In this document: positions 15,466 through 22,778 of the stretch, in pieces
Layout: each line of letters begins with the position of its first letter
How positions within the stretch are numbered: position 1 is the first letter of the stretch
NCBI RefSeq assembly: GCF_000828655.1
Contig: NZ_AP014509.1
Span: 1,550,001-1,614,000, forward strand
Source: Thermotoga caldifontis AZM44c09
GTDB taxonomy: Bacteria > Thermotogota > Thermotogae > Thermotogales > DSM-5069
Direction of reading: 5' to 3'
DNA: 64,000 nucleotides
Notes under the pieces: model-generated
What the model was told of the DNA's origin: nothing
The model's database searches: none
Seen by the model: only the letters and a program-made list of their open reading frames with translations
Translations under genes and position numbers: made by a program

Positions 15466-16774
15466 AGAAATCAACAAAAAGATTCTGAGCGGCGAAGCGG
15501 TGGTGCTCACGGCAGAAGAGGTCGTCAGGCTGGCGAAAGAAGAGGGCGTTAAGGAAGTCGCCAGGAAGGTTGATGTGGTGACGACGGCCACCTTCGCACC
15601 CATGTGCTCGAGTGGAGCGTTCGTGAACTTCGGTCACACCAGACCACCCATGAGGATGGAGAGGATAGAGATCGAAGGTGTGGAAGTCTACGGCGGTCTG
15701 GCGGCCGTGGACGGTTACATAGGTGTGACGCAGGAATCGAAGCAGGACAAAAGTTTCGGCGGAGCACACATCATAGAACTGCTCATCAGGGGACAGAATC
15801 TCAGGTTGAAAGCGGAAGGAAAAGGGACGGACTGTTATCCGAGGAAGCAGTTCGAAGGTTACGTGAACAAGGACATGATAAACGATTTCTTCATGTTCAA
15901 CCCGAGGAACGCGTACCAGAACTACGCCGCGGCCACCAACAGTTCTGACAGGACCATATACACCTACATGGGTAAACTGCTCGCGAACTTTGGAAACGTC
16001 ACTTATTCCACCTCGGGCGAGCTGAGCCCGTTGTTGAAAGATCCAAAGATGCTCACGATCGGCCTGGGAACGAAGATCTTCCTCTGTGGCACGGAAGGTT
16101 ACGTGGTGTGGCCAGGCACGCAGTTCAGAAACAACGTGCAGACGAACGAACACGGCATACCCATCTCCGCCGCGAGGACGCTCGCCGTGATAGGCGATGC
16201 GAAGAGGATGAATCCGAGGTATCTGAGGGCTGCGTATTTCAAAAACTACGGTGTGACGATGTTCATCGGCATAGGCGTACCGATACCTGTCCTGAACGAA
16301 GAGATCGCCTATTACGTGAGCAGATCGAACGAAGAGATAACCACGGAGCTGAGGGACTACGGAAAAGCAGGAAGACCCGTGCTGAGGCTCGTCAACTACG
16401 CAGAACTCAGGTCTGGATGGATCGAGATAGAGGGTAAAAAGGTGAAGACTGCACCGATCTCGAGCCTTGCGATGGCACGCGAGATCGCAGAAGTCTTGAA
16501 ACGCTGGATCCACGAAGGTCAGTTCACACTCACAAGTCCCGTCAAGTTGTTCGACGAGCCGAGGAGCATGAAGGGGCTCGAGGAAGTGAAGCAAGCCGAA
16601 AGTTTCAGAATGGAAGAACCAACCTGTGTGAACTGTGGTATGTGTGTGGGCGTGTGCCCCTTCGACGCGTTGAAACTCGTCGACGATGTTCTGAAGTTCG
16701 AGAGAGATCTCTGCACGAACTGTGGACTGTGCAGCGACGTGTGTCCCGTCGGGGTGAAGCTGCCTCCACTGTGA
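15452..16774 (+). CDS. COG1900/DUF39 homocysteine biosynthesis protein with C-terminal ferredoxin domain
   Basis: 440 residues. The first ~375 residues are the DUF39 domain (TFAPMCSSGAFVNFGHTRPP region, GKGTDCYPRK, GIGVPIPVLNEE). In methanogens this family, with partner proteins, converts aspartate semialdehyde and sulfide into homocysteine. Cys52 and Cys128 are candidate persulfide cysteines. Instead of CBS domains, the C-terminus carries two 4Fe-4S motifs, CVNCGMCVGVCP and CTNCGLCSDVCP. ATG 15452 follows GGAGGTG and overlaps the aspartate kinase gene by 14 bp. Neighbouring aspartate kinase, Asd and MetH genes fit this role closely. Confidence 0.88.
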   Translation: MRTIEEINKKILSGEAVVLTAEEVVRLAKEEGVKEVARKVDVVTTATFAPMCSSGAFVNFGHTRPPMRMERIEIEGVEVYGGLAAVDGYIGVTQESKQDKSFGGAHIIELLIRGQNLRLKAEGKGTDCYPRKQFEGYVNKDMINDFFMFNPRNAYQNYAAATNSSDRTIYTYMGKLLANFGNVTYSTSGELSPLLKDPKMLTIGLGTKIFLCGTEGYVVWPGTQFRNNVQTNEHGIPISAARTLAVIGDAKRMNPRYLRAAYFKNYGVTMFIGIGVPIPVLNEEIAYYVSRSNEEITTELRDYGKAGRPVLRLVNYAELRSGWIEIEGKKVKTAPISSLAMAREIAEVLKRWIHEGQFTLTSPVKLFDEPRSMKGLEEVKQAESFRMEEPTCVNCGMCVGVCPFDALKLVDDVLKFERDLCTNCGLCSDVCPVGVKLPPL

Positions 16775-17514
16775 GAAGGTTTTACAGAGATTTTCACAGT
16801 CAGAGATTGCAAACCTTCATTGTTCGATACAGAGAAACCGATCTGTGGATCGGAGTCGACAGGTACGATCCACACATGCCAGAGGCCGTGCTCGGGCTTG
16901 TTCAGGATCTGTATCGACAGCTTCTGGAGGTTGCGAAAATTTGTCCGGAGTTCTTCTCTTCGCTCGAACCGGTGGAACCGTTCGACGGACCGAAGATCGC
17001 GATGAAGATGGTCGAGGCTGCGAAGCTTGCCGGCGTCGGTCCCACCGCGGCGGTGGCTGGAGCGTTCGCGGACGAGGTTGGTGAGTTCCTGTCGAAGAAC
17101 TTCGGCTGCGAAGAGGTGATCGTGGAGAACGGAGGGGACATCTTCATCAAATGCAACGGCGGCATCGTTTCGGCCGTGTACGCGGGAGATTCTCCCCTCT
17201 CTGGCAGGGTGGGATTGAAGATTCCAGAAGGTAGCTGGGGCGTCTGCACCTCCTCTGGACGGTTTGGACACTCGCTGAGCTTTGGCAACGCGGACGCGGT
17301 AACTGTGATCAGCAGGAACGCAACGATTGCAGATGCTTTCGCCACCGCTTACTGCAACAAGGTGAAAAAGAAGGAGGATGTGGAAAATCTGTTGCAACGT
17401 GCGATCAACGAACATGTACTCGGCGTTCTGGTCATCTTCGAGGACAAACTGGGCGTGAAAGGACAGTTCGAGATCGTTCTGCTGGAAGGTGATTCGGATG
17501 AAGCTGGTCGATAA
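16771..17514 (+). CDS. UPF0280/COG2122 (ApbE-like fold) protein, partner in homocysteine synthesis
   Basis: 247 residues. The pattern AGVGPTAAVAGAFADEV, VENGGDIFIK and NADAVTVISRNATIADAFATA is typical of UPF0280, a family related to ApbE. In Methanosarcina a member takes part, with the COG1900 protein, in sulfide-dependent homocysteine formation. GTG 16771 overlaps the previous stop (GTGA). A longer upstream frame exists but would overlap the ferredoxin domain by 130 bp and has no ribosome site. The tight coupling suggests that the two products act together, perhaps in sulfur transfer; the exact reaction is not known to me. Confidence 0.85.
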   Translation: MRRFYRDFHSQRLQTFIVRYRETDLWIGVDRYDPHMPEAVLGLVQDLYRQLLEVAKICPEFFSSLEPVEPFDGPKIAMKMVEAAKLAGVGPTAAVAGAFADEVGEFLSKNFGCEEVIVENGGDIFIKCNGGIVSAVYAGDSPLSGRVGLKIPEGSWGVCTSSGRFGHSLSFGNADAVTVISRNATIADAFATAYCNKVKKKEDVENLLQRAINEHVLGVLVIFEDKLGVKGQFEIVLLEGDSDEAGR

Positions 17515-18448
17515 GATAAAGGAAGGTCCAATCTTGTCCATAGAGGTCCTCCCACCGAACAGGGGACACGACGTTGAAGAGATCTTCAAAACGGTCGACG
17601 AGCTGATGGATTTTCCCATATCCTTCATCAACGTCACGAGGCACGCCCCCGAAGTCGCCTACGTCGAGATCGACAATCAGATCGTGAAGGTGACCAAGGT
17701 CAAGAGGCCTGGTACGGTCGGTCTGAGTGCGGCGCTCATGCACCGTTACAAGATCGACGTTGTACCTCACGTCATCTGCTACGGTATGGACAAGTACCAG
17801 ATCGAAGATCTGCTGATAGACCTGCACCTGATAGGTGTCAGAAACGTGTTCGCCGTCAGAGGCGAGTACGAAAATCCCATGAGCGAACAGCAGGATAGAA
17901 GTTCTTACAAGCACGCGGTGGAGCTGGTGAGACACATTGCGAATCTGAACAGAGGAATCTATCTGTATCCAACGGAACAGAATGTGCCCACAGATTTCTG
18001 CATCGGTGTCGCAGGTTATCCTGAGAAACACTTCGAAGCGCCGAACATGGAGGAAGATCTTCTGAATTTGAAGCGAAAGATAGACGCCGGGGCACACTAC
18101 GTCATAACGCAGATGGTCTTCGACGTGGAGATATACAGAAGGTTCGTCCAGCTCGCGAGAGAGTTCGGCATAAGCGTTCCCATCATACCCGGGATAAAAC
18201 CTGTCGTCAATCTGAAGAGCATTTACTCCATTCCAAAGAAGTTCTTCGTGACCATACCTGAGCACTTCGTATCGCAGATGCAACAGGCACGCAGTAGCGA
18301 GGAAGAATTCAAGATCGGTGTGAGGTTCGCCGCGAAACTCGCAGAAGGGTTGCTCGCATCGGGTGCTCCCGGCATCCACATCTTCACCATGGGTAGGGCG
18401 AAGGCGACGAAGGCCATGCTCAGCCTGCTCTATTCGAAACAGGTCTGA
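17498..18448 (+). CDS. metF: 5,10-methylenetetrahydrofolate reductase
   Basis: 316 residues. Reduces methylenetetrahydrofolate to methyltetrahydrofolate, the methyl donor for MetH. Begins MKLVDKIKEGPILSIEVLPP (glutamate of the family's SxEfxPP motif), continues with FINVTRHAPE, VRGEYENP (flavin-binding DPRGD-like position) and CIGVAGYPEKH, and ends as a single TIM barrel. ATG 17498 follows GGAAGGTGA; a GTG nine bases earlier lies inside that site. It overlaps the UPF0280 gene by 17 bp. Confidence 0.92.
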   Translation: MKLVDKIKEGPILSIEVLPPNRGHDVEEIFKTVDELMDFPISFINVTRHAPEVAYVEIDNQIVKVTKVKRPGTVGLSAALMHRYKIDVVPHVICYGMDKYQIEDLLIDLHLIGVRNVFAVRGEYENPMSEQQDRSSYKHAVELVRHIANLNRGIYLYPTEQNVPTDFCIGVAGYPEKHFEAPNMEEDLLNLKRKIDAGAHYVITQMVFDVEIYRRFVQLAREFGISVPIIPGIKPVVNLKSIYSIPKKFFVTIPEHFVSQMQQARSSEEEFKIGVRFAAKLAEGLLASGAPGIHIFTMGRAKATKAMLSLLYSKQV

Positions 18449-18462
18449 GGAGGGATCGAGGA

Positions 18463-19497
18463 ATGAAAAGGAAGGTGGCGATTCTCGGCGCGACAGGCAC
18501 GGTGGGGCAGAGGTTCGTACAGCTACTTGCGAACCATCCGTTCTTCGAAATAACTGTGCTCGCAGCCTCCGAAGCATCGGCCGGGAAGAAGTACGCGGAC
18601 GTTGTCCACTGGCATTTACCCTGCGAAATCCCAGAAAAGGTCAAGGACATGGAGATCGTCAGCGTCGATTCGAACTTCGACTGTGACTACGTTTTTTCGG
18701 CACTGCCTTCCGACGTGGCTGGACCGATTGAGACACGTCTGGTGGAGCGGGGCTATACGGTCTTTTCGAACGCGGCGAGCCACAGGATGGACGAAGATGT
18801 ACCCCTGCTCGTGCCCGAAGTGAACCTTGAACACATGAAACTCGTGGAGCTACAGAAAACGCCCGGCAGGCTGATCACCAACCCGAACTGTTCCACGATA
18901 GGCCTGGTGATGGCGCTCAAGCCCATCGCAGATCTTTTCGGGATAGAGTTCGTCAGCGTCGTAACGATGCAGGCCGTTTCGGGTGCAGGATATCCTGGGG
19001 TCGCCTCCCTGGACATCATAGACAACGTGATACCGTACATAAAGAACGAGGAAGAAAAGATGTGCACCGAACCGAAGAAGATACTGGGCAAGTTCACAGG
19101 GCGTGGCATCGAGTTCGCCGGATTCGAGATCGTTGCGCAGTGCAACAGGGTGCCCGTTCAGGATGGTCACATGGTCAGCGCTTACGTCGAGACGAGTGAA
19201 AGGGTCGACATCGACAGGTTGATAGGGGCCATAGAGAACTTTGCGCCCTTGAAAGGATACAAACTTCCCACGGCCCCGGAAAAACCTCTGGTGTATCTGC
19301 CCGCCAAGGACGCTCCACAGCCGAGACTCCACAGAGATATGGGGAACGGTATGACGGTGAGCGTGGGAAGGCTGGTGAAGGTTTCCGATCGCGCGCTCAG
19401 GTTCGTTGCTCTGGTGCACAACACGATCAGGGGTGCTGCAGGATGTGCCGTTCTGAACGCAGAAGCCTACGAAGCTCTGTACCGAGCTGGCGTGTGA
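18463..19497 (+). CDS. asd: Aspartate-semialdehyde dehydrogenase
   Basis: 344 residues. NADP-dependent reduction of aspartyl phosphate to aspartate semialdehyde, which is the substrate of the COG1900 step. Nucleotide site GATGTVGQRF near the N-terminus; the catalytic cysteine is in NPNCSTIG (about residue 144); VSGAGYPGVASLD follows. This resembles the archaeal/fungal-type Asd subfamily more than the E. coli type. It lies 14 bp after metF and completes the aspartate part of the operon. Confidence 0.94.
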   Translation: MKRKVAILGATGTVGQRFVQLLANHPFFEITVLAASEASAGKKYADVVHWHLPCEIPEKVKDMEIVSVDSNFDCDYVFSALPSDVAGPIETRLVERGYTVFSNAASHRMDEDVPLLVPEVNLEHMKLVELQKTPGRLITNPNCSTIGLVMALKPIADLFGIEFVSVVTMQAVSGAGYPGVASLDIIDNVIPYIKNEEEKMCTEPKKILGKFTGRGIEFAGFEIVAQCNRVPVQDGHMVSAYVETSERVDIDRLIGAIENFAPLKGYKLPTAPEKPLVYLPAKDAPQPRLHRDMGNGMTVSVGRLVKVSDRALRFVALVHNTIRGAAGCAVLNAEAYEALYRAGV

Positions 19498-20000
19498 GTT
19501 TCATAACGATCCAGATGCTCGTCTATCTGATCGTCTCGCTCTGCTTCATCGCGATAGCTGGGCTATGTTTGAACACGACGATCACGCACTTCTTTCAGAT
19601 GACGAAACGTCTGGAAGAGGACATAGATCTGATGATGGCGGTCGATTTCTTGAGGCACGATTTCTGGTACAGATCAATCAGCACAGCGCGTGTGAGCGAT
19701 TCTGCGATCAGTTTCTGGGAGAAGGTTGACGGCAAGGAGAAACTGGTCTGGTACAGGGTGGAGTTCGGGCAGGAAAGTTACACGATCAAGAGGATCGCAA
19801 ACGATGGGGTGAACATAGTCTACAGATCCAGTCAGCCCATCAGTTTCTATGAAGAAAAAGGTATCTGGGGTGTGAGGATCGGCAATCTGTGCTTCGAGAT
19901 GCTCAACGCCACGCCTTCGAACGTGAGAGAGAAGCTGAACCTCAAACCGGGTGAACTTCCTTACTTTCTGGTTCCAAAGCCGGTGAACGTCTCAAGATGA
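19494..20000 (+). CDS. Small membrane-anchored protein, possible minor pseudopilin
   Basis: 168 residues from GTG 19494, which overlaps the asd stop (GTGA). Not firmly recognised. The N-terminus MSFITIQMLVYLIVSLCFIA is hydrophobic and aligns by eye with the prepilin pattern (F-T-L-I-E-M-L-V), but with Gln instead of the usual Glu at mature position 5. The rest is soluble, with beta-rich text such as VWYRVEFGQESYTIKRI. This is reminiscent of ComGF/GspJ-type minor pseudopilins. Its place at the end of a methionine operon is probably incidental. The 3' end overlaps convergent rsmD by 59 bp. Confidence 0.55.
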   Translation: MSFITIQMLVYLIVSLCFIAIAGLCLNTTITHFFQMTKRLEEDIDLMMAVDFLRHDFWYRSISTARVSDSAISFWEKVDGKEKLVWYRVEFGQESYTIKRIANDGVNIVYRSSQPISFYEEKGIWGVRIGNLCFEMLNATPSNVREKLNLKPGELPYFLVPKPVNVSR

Positions 20001-20502
20001 GCAGTTCGCTGTCACCGTAAGTCCTCTGCCTGATCAGCTCGAAGCGATCCGGGATCGTCACCTTCTCTCTTTTCGACTTTTCCACGACGATCGTCTCCGC
20101 GACGTCTTTCTCCGCTAAGAGCTTCAACGCCTCGCTCACAAAGCCCAGATCGTACGGTGGATCTAAAAAAACCACATCGAATCTCTCCATGTTCTTTTCG
20201 AGGAACCTTCTGTAATCCATGCACAGCACTGTGAGATCCACGCCGAGCCTATGGGCGTTTTTCCTCGCGATCTGAACGGCGAGCTTCGAAACGTCGACCG
20301 CCACGGCCCTCCTGGCGCCCCTGCTGATCGCCTCGATGGAGACCACGGCGCTGCCACAGAAGAGCTCCAGAAAACTTTTGTCGGACACATCGATCATGCT
20401 GAACAGCGCCTGACGCACCATCGAGCTGGTGTAGCGCGTTCTTGGATCTGGAACGGGCTCGACTTTCCTTCCCCTCAGACTACCTCCCGTGATCTGCAGC
20501 AG
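19942..20502 (-). CDS. rsmD: 16S rRNA (guanine966-N2)-methyltransferase, with CTG start
   Basis: About 186 residues. Methylates G966 of 16S rRNA using AdoMet. Motif I is LELFCGSAVVSIEA and the catalytic motif is FLDPPYDLG. The conserved N-terminus ITGGSLRGRKV and RYTSSMVRQALFSMI is fully encoded, but no ATG, GTG or TTG precedes it in frame: the stop TGA at 20511 is followed only by TCA, CTC, CTG, CTG. A start at one of the CTG codons (20502 or 20499) would give the normal length; AAGGGATGATC at 20517-20507 may be the ribosome site. The gene lies directly after the GH4 gene. Confidence 0.85.
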   Translation of the reverse strand: MLQITGGSLRGRKVEPVPDPRTRYTSSMVRQALFSMIDVSDKSFLELFCGSAVVSIEAISRGARRAVAVDVSKLAVQIARKNAHRLGVDLTVLCMDYRRFLEKNMERFDVVFLDPPYDLGFVSEALKLLAEKDVAETIVVEKSKREKVTIPDRFELIRQRTYGDSELLILRRSPALEPESKEVHPV

Positions 20503-20516
20503 GAGTGATCATCCCT

Positions 20517-21752
20517 TCAATGGAGCTGGAAGTGGTCCCTGTTGGCGTCGCATATGTCTTCCAGCAGTTCTTTCACGTTGTGAGACCTCGGACCGAGCGG
20601 ATGCAAAAGTAGGGCTTTGATCGCCGTCGCTTTCGATCTCTTCAGATACGCCTCTATGGTGAGTCTTTCGTACATCTTTATCGTGTGGATGAGCCCGACT
20701 GCGAAATGATCTGCATCGTTCATGCTGATCGGTGAGACTGCGTTGGCCTTCGTCAGACACGGTATTTCGAGCACGTAATCGGCCGGCAAGTTATTGATCG
20801 CGCCCCTGTTCCTCGTGTTGACGATGTGCACCGAGCTGTTCGAAAGGGCCAGATCTCTGATCAGCATGGCTGCCGCCGTGGAATAGAGGCTCCCGCCTCT
20901 CAGGGACAGTTCTTTCGGAATCTCGCTCTCCGTCTCATACTTTTTGAAGAGCTGTTCCTCGATCTGGATCACCTTTTCGGCGCGTGTGCCTTCATGAACG
21001 ATCTTTTCGAACATCGTCTGTGTCGACAGATAGTACCGAAGGTACGGATTCACGATGAGCCTCAACGATTCCAAGATCCATGCCGGCATCTCCGGAGTGT
21101 CGTAGTGTGAGACCAACTGGAAAACCTTCTCCGTGACATCCTCGTTCTTCAGCCACACCTTCTCAACGAAGCTCAAATGGTTCAGTCCGTAGTACTTCAA
21201 GAAAAGATCGTTCATCTCGCAGGAAAGTAGACGAGCGAGCTGGTTCAAGAGGTTGATGGGTACGTTGCAGAGACCTATGAACCGTTCGAAACCGAGGTAG
21301 TTCAGCACGAACTCCGTCACGTGACCCGAAGGGTTGGTGAAGTTGATGACAACCGCCTCGCTGTGTTTGTCCAAAAGATCGATGTACCGTTCAACGACGG
21401 GAAACGCCCTCAAGGCCGCAGCGAAGCCCCCAACTCCCGTGGTCTCCTGTCCTATGAGACCGTATTTGAGAGGGATCTCCTCGTCCAGCCTGCGCGCCTT
21501 CAAACCACCGGGTCTGAACTGGAAGACCACGTACTTTGCTTGTTTCACAGCTTCAACGAAATCCTGAGTCTTGAACAGTTTGAAGTTGTCTTTCACCAGC
21601 CTTTGGCAGAAAGCGTGCATGATCTGAAGCTTTCTTTCGTCTATATCGTGCATCCAGACTTCCTCGAGTCCGATCTCGCTCGAGATCTGCAACAGACCAG
21701 ATATGAGTTCCGGAGTGTAACTGCTACCCGCTCCCACGATCGCTATCTTCAC
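20517..21752 (-). CDS. Glycoside hydrolase family 4 enzyme, probable 6-phospho-beta-glucosidase
   Basis: 411 residues. GH4 enzymes hydrolyse glycosides by an NAD+- and Mn2+-dependent redox mechanism in the cytoplasm. The N-terminal nucleotide fold is IVGAGSSYTPELISGL; NFTNPSG, GLCNVPIN (metal-binding cysteine) and YGLNHLSF (metal-binding histidine) follow. The sequence resembles the BglT branch acting on 6-phospho-beta-glucosides such as cellobiose 6-phosphate, though substrate is inferred. It overlaps by 4 bp the upstream sugar kinase gene, which could supply or use phosphorylated sugars. Confidence 0.88.
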   Translation of the reverse strand: MKIAIVGAGSSYTPELISGLLQISSEIGLEEVWMHDIDERKLQIMHAFCQRLVKDNFKLFKTQDFVEAVKQAKYVVFQFRPGGLKARRLDEEIPLKYGLIGQETTGVGGFAAALRAFPVVERYIDLLDKHSEAVVINFTNPSGHVTEFVLNYLGFERFIGLCNVPINLLNQLARLLSCEMNDLFLKYYGLNHLSFVEKVWLKNEDVTEKVFQLVSHYDTPEMPAWILESLRLIVNPYLRYYLSTQTMFEKIVHEGTRAEKVIQIEEQLFKKYETESEIPKELSLRGGSLYSTAAAMLIRDLALSNSSVHIVNTRNRGAINNLPADYVLEIPCLTKANAVSPISMNDADHFAVGLIHTIKMYERLTIEAYLKRSKATAIKALLLHPLGPRSHNVKELLEDICDANRDHFQLH

Positions 21753-22711
21753 GCGCCATCCCCCCAGTGACGGATCAATCTTTCGACCGACTCCTCGTTG
21801 AATCTGTAACCTGCCAGCTCGGCAGCCAGAAGCACCGCCCCAACCACCGGCGGATGCTTCGGAACGATCAGCCGGTAATCTCTTCCGAGGGCGGTCTGGA
21901 TCATATCCAGAAGCATGGGATCCGCGTTCTTGAAGAAACTACCTTCGAGCACCAGCTTTATCGGGGGTGTGAAACTCAGTTTCGATCTGAACGCCCTGAC
22001 GATGCTGAGGACCTCCTCAACGATTTCGCAGAGTATTTTCAGGGCGACAAAATCATGTTTTCGTGCGGCAGAGAAGAGGATTTTTATCAACAAAACCACG
22101 TATTCCCTCATCTTTTCGTAATTCCCTTCGTATTCGAAGTGCATGATGTCTTCGATGTTCGATTGGATTTGAGATTCGAACATTTCCACCATGATCGTGT
22201 TTTCCGATCTTCCATCCTTCGCCCTCACGATCGCAGAGGCCACCTTACCCGCAACGATGTACGAGCCGAGACGCTCACCGAAGAACGTTGAGAATCCCCC
22301 AATCCTCTCGATCCTCTTTCCATCGCACGCGTAGTTGATGCCACCGGTGCCGCAACTTATCATGATGCCAACATCGTCCATGGTTCCGGACCTTAAGGCG
22401 ATCCTGCCATCGTTGTCGAACGCGTAATTTTTCAATCCGAGTCTTTCCAGCATCGAACGCACGATCCTGTTCTCGTACTCGAAGTCGGCCCCAGCGACAC
22501 CGAAGAAACTCGCATTCAGCTCGTCGGTTGTCAGCGACGCCTTCTCCAGCGCCTCTGCTATGGCCTGTCTCAGATTGTGAAGAGCCTTCTCCACGCCCAT
22601 TCCCTGATAGTTCGCACCGGGTCCTTCGTGAAAGGAGATCACGTTTCCGGATCCGTCCACGATCAGAACGTGCGTCTTCGTACCTCCAACGTCCACACCG
22701 AGAAAGTACAC
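21749..22711 (-). CDS. BadF/BadG-family sugar kinase (N-acetylglucosamine kinase-like)
   Basis: 321 residues with an actin-like ATPase fold. Phosphate 1 motif VDVGGTKTHVLIVDGSG; DNDGRIAL, then ISCGTGGINYACDG (phosphate 2) and LVLEGSFF (adenosine). This is the pattern of N-acetylglucosamine kinases rather than enzyme activators, since there is no cluster-binding cysteine pair. GTG 22711 follows GAGGTGG; the open frame extends 43 codons further without a ribosome site. It is translationally coupled to the GH4 gene, suggesting joint handling of a disaccharide, with the kinase adding the 6-phosphate. Confidence 0.8.
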   Translation of the reverse strand: MYFLGVDVGGTKTHVLIVDGSGNVISFHEGPGANYQGMGVEKALHNLRQAIAEALEKASLTTDELNASFFGVAGADFEYENRIVRSMLERLGLKNYAFDNDGRIALRSGTMDDVGIMISCGTGGINYACDGKRIERIGGFSTFFGERLGSYIVAGKVASAIVRAKDGRSENTIMVEMFESQIQSNIEDIMHFEYEGNYEKMREYVVLLIKILFSAARKHDFVALKILCEIVEEVLSIVRAFRSKLSFTPPIKLVLEGSFFKNADPMLLDMIQTALGRDYRLIVPKHPPVVGAVLLAAELAGYRFNEESVERLIRHWGDGA

Positions 22712-22778
22712 CTGGACCACCTCGATGAAAGTGTGTAAAGTATAATCGCGTTGAAGCGTGACACAGGAGCGGTGCGGC

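Noticed and set aside
15386..16594. A 402-codon minus-strand open frame opposite the COG1900 gene
   Set aside because: Antisense of a conserved gene; histidine- and arginine-rich text typical of non-coding frames.
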